This document shows, one piece after another, positions 52,101 through 61,189 of a stretch of DNA of 64,000 nucleotides. Source of the DNA: Telopea speciosissima (Eukaryota; Streptophyta; Magnoliopsida; Proteales; Proteaceae). Position 1 is the stretch's first letter, and every line of letters begins with the position of its first letter. A program made the translations under genes and the position numbers. The notes under the pieces are model-generated. The model ran no database searches, was not told the DNA's origin, and saw nothing but the letters and a program-made list of their open reading frames with translations. The stretch is taken from the NCBI RefSeq assembly GCF_018873765.1, contig NC_057925.1, positions 8,753,568-8,817,567 on the forward strand. Direction: 5' to 3'.

Positions 52101-55100
52101 TGATGAGTCCATTGCCCGCAAGAAGATCGACTTTCGTCCCACATGCCACATACCTCCTTCTAGTGCTCAGGTTTTGTCATGGGAGTCGGTGAACTTGAAG
52201 ATGAAGAAGCCATTCCCCATCGGGTATGTCTCGAAAGACCTTAACTTCTCCATTGTTTGGATAGGGATAGCTTAACTAAGTGGAATGGGGGTGTCTACTT
52301 CCAATGAAGTGACCATCTACTTTCTCATCTAGCAGAAGAAGCAGCAGGGGCATGGTTGAAAAGGGAATTCCATACAATGCGAGGGGGAGGGGAGGAAGGG
52401 ACAGAGGATGTAGAGGGAGGGTGGGAGGGGGAAGGTGTAGGTGAGTTGAGCGGAGAGACCTGGCCAGAGAATCTGGCCATGGGAGGCAGAGATGGTGGGA
52501 CAGGAAAGGGTCAGGGGCCAACATAAGGATTAAAACATTATAGTGCCTCTAAAAAGGTGCAAGGTTCTCCATAAATAAGTGCAAGGCGCCTAGTCCCCTA
52601 GAGCCTGGACGCCTAGGTGATGCCTTGACAACTATGAACGGAAACAATTGACGCACAATGGCCATCGGAAGAAATGCCTGAAGTGGAAGGAGATGAGTCA
52701 AAGGACTGTGGCAAGGTAGTGGCAGAAGCAACACTGACAAATGACGTTGATGAAGATGAGGTCTTGAGCTGGGACCATAGTTGTCCAGGCGTCGCCTGGG
52801 CGCCTTGGTCGCTATATTGGTGTCGACTTGCTTTTGGATCCTCTCTAGCACCTTACGTCGCCTAGCCGTCGTGACAACTATGGCCGGAATATCAGACGAC
52901 GCAGGGTGAGTAGCTCATCGAAGGAGAGAGAGGAATCTGTAGAAGCATCATTAGTGGTAGAGTGATGGGCAGCATCACCAGTGGAACGACCTTGCTCAAA
53001 ACCGCGAGAAAGTGGAGGATGCCCATGTAACTTCCAACATTTGTCTTTGGTATGGCGTTCTTTCCCACAAAAATCTCACTTCACAGGAGCTTTCTCAGGG
53101 ACAGAATTATCATTACCACAAATAACATTCCCATGGAAAGAGTTCCCATGAGATGGAGTGCTCAAGCCAGTGTAAAGAGCTGAACGTTCCATGGGCACAA
53201 GATGGACCATAGCAGTACTGCAGCTGTCCTCGGATTGTACCATAGCATAAGCCTGCGCAAGAGTGGTAAAATGATCCCGATTAAGGACATGAGCCCTAAT
53301 CTGATCAAATTCCATATTCAGACCAGCAAGAAAGTTGTACACACGAAGCCTATCTTCCGACTTTCGAAACACAACAGTGTCTGTATCACAAGTAGCAGAA
53401 AAATTCCCATAAAAATTCAATGTCTGCCACAGACCTCGCATAGCAGAGTAATACTGGGACAGAGATAGGTCTTTTTGCTGCATGTTATGGATCTTCATCC
53501 AGAGTTCATAGCATTCGCATCATTACCAACCTGGAAATAGGTTTCCTTTGCAGCCTTCCAAATTTTTGGAGCAGTGTCAAGGAGAAGATACCCCTAGGCA
53601 ATGGTAGGATCCATAGAGTTGAGGAGATACGACATAACAAGACTTCATTAATCTCCCATTGATTTGAGAAGGACCAGCAGCAGCAGGCTTCACAGAATCC
53701 CCTGTAAGGTGGCCAGCCAGACCATGGGAACCCTCAACAAGAGAACATGAGCGAGACCACATCAGATAGTTACTCCCATCGAGTTTGACGAAGCTCATAG
53801 GGAACAATGGAAAGTCGCGTTCATGCTGTAGGACTACTCCTTCCTGTCCAGTAGATGTAGTCGACATGTTTGACATAGCTGCTGATCACAGAGAGATGGG
53901 TAACAACGAAAGGACTTCTACCACATAAAAATCTCCAAAGAAAACAATGGGAGATTTAGATCATAAGAATGGAGAGATCCCTTGGTGGGAAAGAGATCAC
54001 CACCAAGGGAAAAGAAGAAAGAAGGGCAAGGCAGAAGTGGTGGTTAGCGGCGGTGGTGGCCGAAGAAAGTAGTGGTGGTGGCTGGCGGTAAAACCGAGAG
54101 AGGCGGCAGTTGTGGTGACTGGCAGTGCCTGGCGGTGAAACCGAGAGAGAGCGAGAGAGAGAGAGAGAGAGAGGGTGGTGGCGGTGAAACTGAGAGACGC
54201 AAGAGAGAGAGAGGCGCAAGAGAGGGAGAGGTGGTGGCGGTGAGTTTAGGGTTTCATGGGTAAGCACATTAGGGTTTGAATCCCAATGTCGATTCTCACT
54301 CTGATACGGTGATACCACGATGGATTTGGGGAATGGAACTTATGTCAATGAGACACAAGCCCTCTTTATTTATAATAAATCTTATGAAGTTCAAGTTACA
54401 AATATACCCTTAGGGCAACACCAACTAAACCCTAATGGACAAATATACCCTTGTACCCATATTACACCAGTTTGATAGTCCAAAACTACTCAGAAAACAG
54501 GGTACTGCCCAGCTACTAAATGAACAGAAGACTGACCTGAAGATTCAAGAAATCTAGGAGATGATTAAGTAGAACAGAACTAGGAAATCAATATCTTGAA
54601 TCACCAGCCTATCCTGGGAGGAATTGTCAGCATAACCATCATAGTTGTCACGGTGACAAGGCGATACACCCCCTAGGCAATGCTTGGGTGACAGTCAGCA
54701 GTTTCACCTCTTCAGTTCTTTTCTTCTCCCCTTCTTTTATTTTTTGATAAGTTAGTGTACCTAAACTATGTACATATACACCAATCAAAAATGCCTCGTC
54801 ACCTAGGCGATGACTTAACAACTATGATAACCTTACACAACGATCAAGTCGATATGCCTTCAAACCATAACCATAAAATTAATTCCAATCAAAACATACT
54901 AAGGATGGGGGTATGTGCCTAACTCAACTCATAGAAAGACTCCTAATCACTCTCTCACATTGAACTGACTAAATAGACTCGAAAGAGAACATTTAAACAG
55001 CTATTAAGTATCATAATCTAACTCAAATGCTTATAGCTTAAAAGATAAAACATCTAACTACGAATCTCATGCTCAGACTTCTCCCCTACCACCTTGTGAG

Positions 55101-58100
55101 CTTATATTATAGGCCCAGTTCAATACAGCCCAAAGCCCACAACTGACAGAACCATCCAAGACCGAAAATAAGGTCCTCCTAGGCCCAGTCGGGCAGTCTG
55201 ATCTGTATCACCATGACAAAATCAGAGGCCTTCCGAAAGACTAAAAAACTAGGGTTTTTTACAAATGCCCCCCCTGAAAATTCCTATTTGTCCAAATGCA
55301 CCCCTACAACTTTTCAAATTGCAAACTCCCCCTACTTTCAAAATACTGTAACACTTTGGTCCAGTCAGTTAGTTGGGAGGGTAGACATTAGTTTCAGAGA
55401 ATCTAATGACCAAAATGCCCTTGTGACAAAAACCCACCAAAATTAAAGAGTAAAGTGACCAAATTACCCTCATCTTCCCCAAATCGTTTAGGGTTGGAAA
55501 CTGAAAATCAAACCCTAAATCTTACCCAAAAAAAAAGAAAGAAAATCAAACCCTAAACCATTTCTTCTTGTTCAGCTTCAAGTAACAGAAGAGAAGTTCT
55601 TCCATAAAATCCCAATCTACGGTTTCATATTGGCTCAATCGAGCTTCAACCATCTCCTCCATGGATTGTCTGAAATCCTCATAGGGATCTCTTGTGTACG
55701 TGAGCACTGCAATGCTGTCATCAGGGAGGTTCAGACTTCAGATCGATACTCTGTATCTTAGGAAAACCTACCATGGCCTAAACTTTTCTAAAAACACAAA
55801 TGTTTGGTGTTTCTACTTACGAATCGCCGTGTGGTGGGTATCCCCACCACCCATTCCTTTCCTCTGCTGAAAAATAGGGAACAAATTAAGTGTACTTGAA
55901 ATCCTTTCTTAGCGAAGACACAGACAGAGAGGGAAAGAGAGAGAGGAGTTCAAACCTGCCAAAAGATCGTACTCTTTCCCTGGTACTTTCTCTGTCTTTA
56001 TCTGCGCCCAAATTGATTGAGTTTGAACTTTGAAGGATACATGCAAACTTTAGTTGACAGAAATAGATAGTTTCAGCAATATTGGAAAGAAGACCCACAA
56101 GGACACAAGCCCTTCTCAGCAAATGAAGAAGCAATAAGTCCTTTTTCCCTTTTTCCCCTGGATATGAGCTTCAATGAAGAAGAATACACCCAGGGAACAA
56201 AAAAATTTCGGTATTTTCTTAAAACAAAAGGAATTGTAGAGAGGAAAAGAGAGAGTAATCCATTGATTTTAGGATTCATCTTCCCCAAATGGTTTAGGGT
56301 TTGATTTTCAATTTCAAACCCTAAACGATTTGGGGAAGATGAGGGCAATTTGGTCACTTTACTCTTTAATTTTGGTGGGTTTTTGTCACAAGGGCATTTT
56401 GGTCATTAGATTCTGTGAAACTAACGTCTAACCTCCCAAACTAATGGACTGGACCAAAGTGTTACACTGTTTTGAAAGTAGGGGGGAGTTTGCAATTTGA
56501 AAAGTTGTAGGGGTGCATTTGGACAAAATGGGCATTTTCAGGGGGGAATTTGTAAAAACCCAAAAAACTATGGACAGCACTATCCAATGGTTGGATTGTT
56601 TGAAGAATCTGGATCATGTCTTATGGACAGGTGCACTATAATTTGATTTTCAGTTCAAAAGTGCTTGCCATGTGTCGCATCTGGACTGTTTGAACTGTGG
56701 ACCAGTTTGTCCAACTGTTAGTGCCAACCACTGGTCCTGATTGATTTAGGCCCCAGTCTGCTTTTAATAACATTGATTTGTCTTTTCTCCGTATATGCTT
56801 GTGGTATAAATTGAATGGACTGGCGAGGTATCCCAGACAGCTTTGGTTGTATAGTACTATTCCAAACACTGTATTTTACAACGAAAAAACTGGGTACATT
56901 TTTCATCTTCAAGTGGAATTGTCATTTTTTTTTGGGTAATGCAGCCTTTGAGCTCTCTCTCTCTCTCCCACTCTGCATCTCGCTGTCCTTTTTTCAAAGA
57001 GAGGGAAAAAAAGAAAAAAGAAAAAGAAAAAACGACAGGCTTGAGGGAGGGGATTCAGCAAACGTTATTAAAATGGATGATAGAATTGAGGGACGAAACT
57101 TGGTATTATGCTCATATAACAAAGCTATTCAACACCTAGCATCTCACTTGCACGTAGAGTTTCATTGTCAACCAAGAAATGCAAATTAGAGTGGCAGACA
57201 AATTGGCCAGAAAAGGGGTGGTTGGGCTCCGAATTTATTTCGAGGATTCCTGTTGTGCTATGCATTCCTATTGATGTGTCACTAACCTATGTGCTTCGAT
57301 AGGAAAGATGAATCTTTGATGCATTTTGATCTTTAATTGTTCTTTTTATATGGTTCAAAGAGGAGATGAATCTTTAACGCATTTTGATTTTTAGTTGATC
57401 TTTTGTAATTCAAAGCGGAAGCTGAATCTTGCTCAGTAAACTTGTAACTGATCAAAAATCTTTTGGACTGTAGTTAGTTTCGGCCAAAAACATGAAATCC
57501 GGCAGGTCTATGTGAGGAGTACTGCTCGAGTATATGAGATATACTATGCGCCCTACCTGCAGAGTGGTGATGAATATCTCTGCACTGTACGTTGTGGCAT
57601 TGTCACTAAGGAGGATGAAAGTTGCCATGCCAGTGAAAATGGGGAAGCTATAATCGCAAAGCCAATGGGTTCTACTGAAAAGCTTATTGAAGAGAAGGCT
57701 AAGAGTGAAGTTACTAATAGCTCCAATGAAGATGATTGGGTAGACGTGAAGGTACCGGATTGTCCCTCACTTGATGGCAAAACCAATTTTCAGTCAAAAG
57801 GAACAGGACACTTGGGAAGAACCATTCAGGTATTAATTCTTTAACAAAATCTGATTTTTCTCAGATAAATTTATTTCCTGTTACTCTTTTTGAATATTGT
57901 ACCCTGTTCTGTTTCTGATTGATGAAATATTGCAGGATATGTATGAGGCTACAGCAGAGATTAGTGATGGAAGCCCTTGCATATCCATTACACTGCGCTT
58001 GCTCTCACTTCAGACCAAGGGATCTGTCCATGTGGAGGAGATCTATGTATTTGCTGATCCTGTTGAATCCACTGATTCAGACCAAGCGGTGGGGCCAGTG

Positions 58101-59972
58101 GACGATTCGACCAGAAGTTCTTTAGTGGCTATGCTTGTTCCTACTCTTCTGCAACTGTCTAAAAGTGGGAGTGGCAAAATGCAGGATAGGCGTGTCTCTG
58201 ATATCAGGGATGGTGTGCTGAAGACAACGGAGTTAAGCAGTGGTTCAATAGGGAATACAGTACAACAGGGAGAGAAGTCCAGCAGTGCTGCTCAATTAGA
58301 AATGAAGATTCAAGAAGTGACCCAGGCCAATGCAGAATCCATGAAGTCAAATTCCAGCATGGGTGGTCAGCAGGAGGTGAAAATACAGGAAGATATCCAT
58401 TTCACACAGTTAGAGTCTGGGACTCAGGTGCTGGGTACGGGGCAGAAATATGATTCTGTCACTGTAGAAAATGGTTCAACTTGCAGCCGTCTCGATAGAG
58501 TCTTGGATCAGCTGGTTTGCCGAATCGAGAGATTAGAAATGGTGTGTTCAAGATTCGAAGAAAACATGCTGAAGCCCCTTGCTGGAATTGAAACGAGACT
58601 TGGGCGACTGGAGCAGCAACTGGAGGTATTTACAATGAGATCCCAGCCGTCTAGATTATACTCATGCACAAGGATTGCCGCTCCTGAATTTTCATGCACT
58701 GAATCCGAGTCCAACTCCTTTTATAATGATGGACATGAAAACCGAGGTAGTGAGGGACTGGAAATAGCTAAGGACGATAGTCATTTTGATAAACCATCGT
58801 CTGCCACAGATGTTGCACCTGTTTCAGTGGATGTATCTCAGTTCCCAGGTCTGGTAATTACTGCACCGGAATTTTCAAATGCTGATGATGAAGAGGATGA
58901 TGGTGATAATCTCTGTGATGGTAAGAACAGTAATGAGGATTTTGAGTCTGCAAGGAAGGATCTCCCCATAAATAAACGGGTTATTTCCATTGATGATGCT
59001 TTAGCTTCAGCACTTTCGGGGTTCTTATCTTCAGCCGCAGTTCAACCTCCACAATATACCCAGACTTTGGTCATCAAGGCTCCTGATTTTACTAATGAAG
59101 AGGATGGGAATGATGAAAAATTGGAGTCCCCGGTCATTTCATGTGAAAGAGGTGCAGATCCTGCTTTCTTTGTTGGCGAAGAAATTGGAATAGAGGATGT
59201 GAAAGATTCAGCTTCTCCCTGCATCACCACCTCTTTAGTGCAAGCTATGGAGTTCCCCAATCATGATGTGACCAAGACAACAGCCGAAGGACCTCTCGGA
59301 CAAGATGAGCCATATGAAGATGGGACAGAAAGTAACATTACTATTGTTGGAAATGGGCTTGACACACAAACAAAAAGTGGAGATGAAAGCAGAAGAGGGA
59401 AGTCTGGAGAAGGTTGTCCAACAGACCAGCTTCACAAGCAAGGGTATGAAGACCATGACCCCTTACTTAATTTTACTTTCCTTGGTGACCAGTCTCCCAC
59501 AAATCAGACTGATGATGGCTCAATACATATTGTGGAAGGGGCCGATGCTAAGAACAACCTTTTCATAGAACACAATGATGATCAAAGTCTTGATTCTACT
59601 ACTGAAGGAGCCATTCCGTGCATGGATTCAATCACTGTTAGAGAGGTCCAAGGTGCAGAATTAAGCAATAGTGTGTTGCAGAACATTCTTGATCATACAT
59701 ATATTCCAGTAGATTTCAACCTTCCACTCTTGGAAGTAGAATTTATTCCACTAGTAAACTGGAATGCTAGGTCCCCTCTTGAAGCCCTTCTAAATGACAC
59801 ACCAGCAACCGAAGCAGAAGTTTCTTGTGTCAGAGATGAAGATATTGAAGTGACAGAACTTCCTCCTGACATTCCAGATGATTTTATAGTGAAAGATGTT
59901 CCTTCAAACACGGAAGATGAAGTACCACTAACATGCAGCGATAAGGAGCTGCCATTCACAAGCCTCATATAA
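40104..59972 (+). CDS. Plant protein of unknown function, 858 aa, three exons
   Basis: Exons: 40104-40287, 57474-57829, 57936-59972 (184+356+2037 nt = 859 codons including stop). Junctions are GT-AG and in phase: exon 1 ends ..SPDSGPCEIK plus one base, and exon 2 continues ISFGQKHEIRQVYVRSTA, which reads smoothly. I do not recognise the family by name. The N-terminal ~250 residues look like one globular beta-rich domain (VYVRSTARVYEIYYAP, EYLCTVRCGI, CISITLRLLSLQTKGSVHVE, EIYVFADPVES). A coiled-coil-like stretch lies at about 366-412 (LDRVLDQLVCRIERLE.. LGRLEQQLEVF). The C-terminal half is acidic and probably disordered, with repeated APEF-like motifs near residues 429, 489, 562 and a weaker one near 617. 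No signal peptide or membrane segment. Oddity: the first intron is about 17.2 kb of nested mobile elements. Start: the ATG at 40104, the first in the open frame. The joining of exon 1 rests on phase and sense across the junction plus a remembered resemblance to plant homologs. Confidence 0.78.
41348..42322 (+). repeat. 5' LTR of the Gypsy element (975 bp)
   Basis: Begins TG and ends CA. It is nearly identical to the 3' LTR over its first 250 bp and last 300 bp, but differs in the middle at many C-T-G or C-A-G sites, where this copy reads CG (see findings). Ends right before the primer-binding site. Confidence 0.93.
42326..42337 (+). promoter_or_regulatory. Primer-binding site of the Gypsy element
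   Basis: TGGTATCAAAGC, three bases after the 5' LTR, complementary to the 3' end of initiator-Met tRNA except for one position (consensus TGGTATCAGAGC). Confidence 0.8.
42944..44074 (+). CDS. Gypsy integrase plus chromodomain, truncated at its N-terminus
   Basis: An open frame of up to 376 codons inside the LTR element. From about codon 8 it is the integrase catalytic core, with Asp in VVVDRF, Asp in SDRD and Glu in GQTEVV, followed by the integrase C-terminal region (FKPGDMVMVRV, KKMGPYKVLKRIG) and a chromodomain. The N-terminal HHCC zinc-binding domain and everything upstream in pol are absent because of the deletion that joined gag to integrase. The first ATG (MAQDRE) derives from gag in a shifted frame. 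It is the remnant of a polyprotein and is unlikely to be expressed as such. Confidence 0.75.
   Translation: MAQDRERFDSIMVVVDRFTKMAHFIPCRRTFDASHIAKLFFKEIVRIHGLLSTIVSDRDVKFMSYFWKTLWLKTNTKLLFSTAFHPQTDGQTEVVNRSLGNLLRCLVRDYEKTWPSILDIAEFAYNSSVNRTTGRTPFEILLGIQPRRPIDLIPLPPQARVSVEADEFVRHITEVHADVRRKIALSYDHYKSTADKHRRFVEFKPGDMVMVRVNPERHQLGVNTKLHPKKMGPYKVLKRIGPNAYVLELPDDMGISNVFNVADLYLYTGHHSDDGDSEHMLRLPQLKPPPEDVIEEVLDDMHKTTRQGAGYHSFLVKWKGRPRHDSTWIHADDFKRLDPELYDRYMTFTHSSEMNVSKPGRADADPSSRRKKKSSL
44029..45022 (+). repeat. 3' LTR of the Gypsy element (994 bp)
   Basis: Partner of 41348-42322, 19 bp longer, mainly because it keeps the middle base at several C-T-G / C-A-G sites. It follows the purine-rich stretch AAGCCGGGGAGAGC. 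The LTR includes CCCTAAACCCTAA-like runs typical of LTR sequence here, not telomere. Confidence 0.93.
47537..47878 (-). repeat. 3' LTR of the non-autonomous element
   Basis: 342 bp, identical to 50000-50341 except at three A/G positions. In the element's orientation it starts TGTTGGAATATG and ends TTTTCTACA. Confidence 0.92.
50000..50341 (-). repeat. 5' LTR of the non-autonomous element
   Basis: 342 bp. In the element's orientation it is followed at once by the primer site TGGTATCAGAGC. Confidence 0.92.
51443..51880 (-). pseudogene. LINE ORF1 fragment with CCHC zinc knuckle
   Basis: The fragment reads YEWSLPHCLVCKTFGHDSSLC, a CX2CX4HX4C knuckle, preceded (out of this frame, at 51890-52040) by the LPLHYWCTEGLSLVSSILG..ARICVDV pattern common in plant LINE ORF1 proteins, and followed by a Ser/Pro-rich linker. 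RNA-binding partner of the LINE ORF2. Frames are broken on both sides. Confidence 0.75.
52537..52636. mobile_element. Partial CATAGTTG-family MITE
   Basis: The right end GACAACTATG and the internal GGCGCCTAG..GACGCCTAGGTGATGCC match the family at 54640. The left end is degenerate. Confidence 0.5.
52776..52882. mobile_element. CATAGTTG-family MITE (107 bp)
   Basis: Termini CATAGTTGTCCAGGCG and CGTCGTGACAACTATG are inverted. The flanks agree at 5 of 8 positions. It is inserted in a probable Copia gag or repeat context. Confidence 0.65.
52890..54500 (-). mobile_element. Degenerate Copia gag region with LTR-proximal sequence
   Basis: Minus strand. The gag N-terminal part lies at about 53876-53600 (FVKLDGSNYLMWSRS, LTGDSVKPAA). 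The UBN2 core is at 53498-53076 (LSQYYSAMRGLWQTLNFYG, LAGLNMEFDQIRAHVL). Then comes a zinc knuckle (DFCGKERHTKDKCW) whose first Cys codon reads TGA, and a Ser/Asp-rich tail. Upstream at about 54320-54298 is a primer-site-like TGGTATCA..GTATCAGAG. LTR-like sequence follows to about 54500. No reverse transcriptase or second LTR is present. Confidence 0.75.
54640..54826. mobile_element. CATAGTTG-family hAT-like MITE (187 bp)
   Basis: Termini CATAGTTGTCAC.. and ..TTAACAACTATG. Flanks ATAACCAT (54632-54639) and ATAACCTT (54827-54834) match at 7 of 8 positions, giving the best evidence that this family makes 8-bp duplications. Confidence 0.8.
55252..56561. mobile_element. Mutator-like element (Pack-MULE, 1310 bp) with 9-bp TSD
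   Basis: Terminal inverted repeats of about 290 bp begin GGGTTTTTTACAAATGCCCC (left) and GGGTTTTTACAAATTCCCCC (right, inverted). A perfect 9-bp duplication AAAAAACTA flanks it (55243-55251, 56562-56570), the hallmark of Mutator-like transposition. No transposase. The interior carries an OVATE-domain gene fragment (55561-55737, minus). The remaining interior (about 55760-56280) has open frames without recognisable domains. Confidence 0.92.
55561..55737 (-). pseudogene. OVATE-domain (OFP) gene fragment captured in the MULE
   Basis: OVATE family proteins are plant transcriptional regulators. Minus-strand frame of about 59 codons: LPDDSIAVLTYTRDPYEDF then RQSMEEMVEARL, DWDFMEELLFCYLKLNKKK. This is the OVATE domain signature (DPYxDFRxSMxEM, LEELLxCYLxLN). 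It is open and well preserved, but a stop lies just before it, and the left terminal repeat follows within a few codons, so the last ~10 residues of the domain and the whole N-terminal part of the protein are missing. Confidence 0.88.
57040..57290 (+). pseudogene. LINE RNase H domain fragment
   Basis: In three frames one reads IELRDETWYYAHIT, then IQHLASHLHVEFHCQPRNAN, then RVADKLARKG: the C-terminal end of the RNase H domain found at the end of many plant LINE ORF2 proteins. It is plus-oriented and not connected to the minus-strand LINE. It ends about 180 bp before the acceptor of exon 2 of the 858-aa-protein gene. Confidence 0.7.
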
Positions 59973-60597
59973 GGATGGAAATTGGTTTCCAGTAGTGTTT
60001 TGTAATTAAGGATAGAAGATACCAATGACCATTTTAATTATGGGTTCTAATTTTCTGTTAACGTAACTGAAAAACCTTACAGATGTGTATATAAATGTTC
60101 AAGGCTGTTTCTTGATCTGTTACATTCTTTTCTTTTCTTTCTTTCTTTATTTCTTTATTAAAAATCAAAATTTCATTGATAGAAAGAATGGCTTCTCATG
60201 CAAAACAAGGTTGGCAAGTCTATGTCCTATTTGTACCAAAACCTGAGATCTCCTTTACTTGCGTTTTTTCATGTACTGCGTTAAACTCACAATGTAGCAC
60301 CTATATTATATTTTGGGCGCACATTCTCCGTACGGGAGCAAACGCATCTGAGTGCAGGCTGTGCCCAGACACATACACAGGGTGGGGGATAGGCCGGGTT
60401 TGGGTCATCTAAGGGGGGCGGGTCAGTCATTTTGCCCACAACCCCATGAGTGCAGAGAACTTTAACCCTTGCCTTTTATAGCGTGTACCTACTTCATGAG
60501 AACTAAAACCCCTTCACAGAGTATACTCTTGGGTTGTACATTCCACAGTGGTATAATATCAGTGGCACTTGGCAATTCAGAAACAAAAAAAGCTTCG

Positions 60598-60646
<49 letters not shown>

Positions 60647-61189
60647 TGATGGATATATAGTAGCTTCACATTTGAGATGGGAAAAAGAAATTTTGTTGTT
60701 AAAAGAGCGAAGTACAATGGCTCAAATCAAAGGGAGTGAAACGAAGAAACAAGAGGCTACAATGCAGGCTACACATAAAAGAGAAAAATAAATGGAAATA
60801 TCATCCCTTTTTTAAAGTCTTCTGCTGGACATGGCTTCCTTGCATCCTCTGTTGAACGAATTGTTCACTCTGGATACACTGATATAGAGCTGATTCGAGC
60901 TCTGGATCGAAATTACCACTGGAGAAGGGACTTCCAAAACAACCAACCGTCAAGGTTGGGAATTATGTACCACTGTAGACTTGTTATCTTCCATAAATCA
61001 TACAAAGCTTGAATGCAAATGGATCCACCAATGTAAGCTTCCATTTGTTTAACTAGGGGTGGGGGAAGTTATTAATCTTTCCCACTTTGCTGAGAGGCAA
61101 CAGAACCTTGAATAACTTCCATGGCCAACTAGCAAGAATGCATTTAAATTAGCAGTTTAGCCACTTGGACCATCGCCTCATGTGTCTCC
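59973..61189. other. Convergent intergenic region with GATA/GA microsatellite
   Basis: This holds the 3' flanks of the 858-aa-protein gene and of sulfite reductase. A compound microsatellite (AGAT)n(AG)n is at 60599-60641. The stretch 60310-60450 is GC-richer and resembles a dispersed repeat (GGGTCAGTCATTTTGCCCAC; compare CGGTCATTTACC at 8495). No gene. Confidence 0.55.
60599..60641 (+). repeat. (AGAT)n(AG)n microsatellite
   Basis: About five AGAT units followed by about eleven AG units. Confidence 0.9.

Larger units (their letters stand above)
40720..52526 (-). mobile_element. LINE retrotransposon (degenerate), split by two LTR elements
   Basis: Read on the minus strand. ORF1 (about 52500-51440) ends with a zinc knuckle CLVCKTFGHDSSLC. 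The endonuclease begins near 50707 (GLIWNSKGLNS) and continues across the LTR element with GLGGDFNVIR near 47500. Reverse transcriptase is spread over 46800-45540 (PDFRSISLCNLLYKFIAKIL, IIKIDIHKAFDS, DLMIFSKAS, VKYLGLPL). After the Gypsy insertion comes the zinc-binding end domain (about 41340-41100) and a terminal part with INQIWMERNIKKW. The 3' end has a short A-run (T-run 40720-40730 on plus). Flanks GGATTAGAAC (40709-40718) and GGATTAAAAC (52527-52536) are a likely target duplication. Net LINE length is about 5.3 kb. Stops and frameshifts are present throughout. Confidence 0.85.
40288..57473 (+). other. 17.2 kb first intron loaded with nested elements
   Basis: Donor AAGA|GTACTT at 40288 and acceptor GGACTGTAG ending at 57473. 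In order it contains a LINE (40720-52526) split by two LTR elements, hAT-like MITEs, a degenerate Copia gag (52890-54500), another hAT-like MITE, a Pack-MULE (55252-56561) and an RNase H fragment (about 57040-57290). Without these the intron would be of ordinary size. Confidence 0.72.

Noticed and set aside
56073..56357. 94-codon open frame in the Pack-MULE
   Set aside because: It runs mainly through the right inverted repeat; no similarity to OVATE or another protein could be seen.
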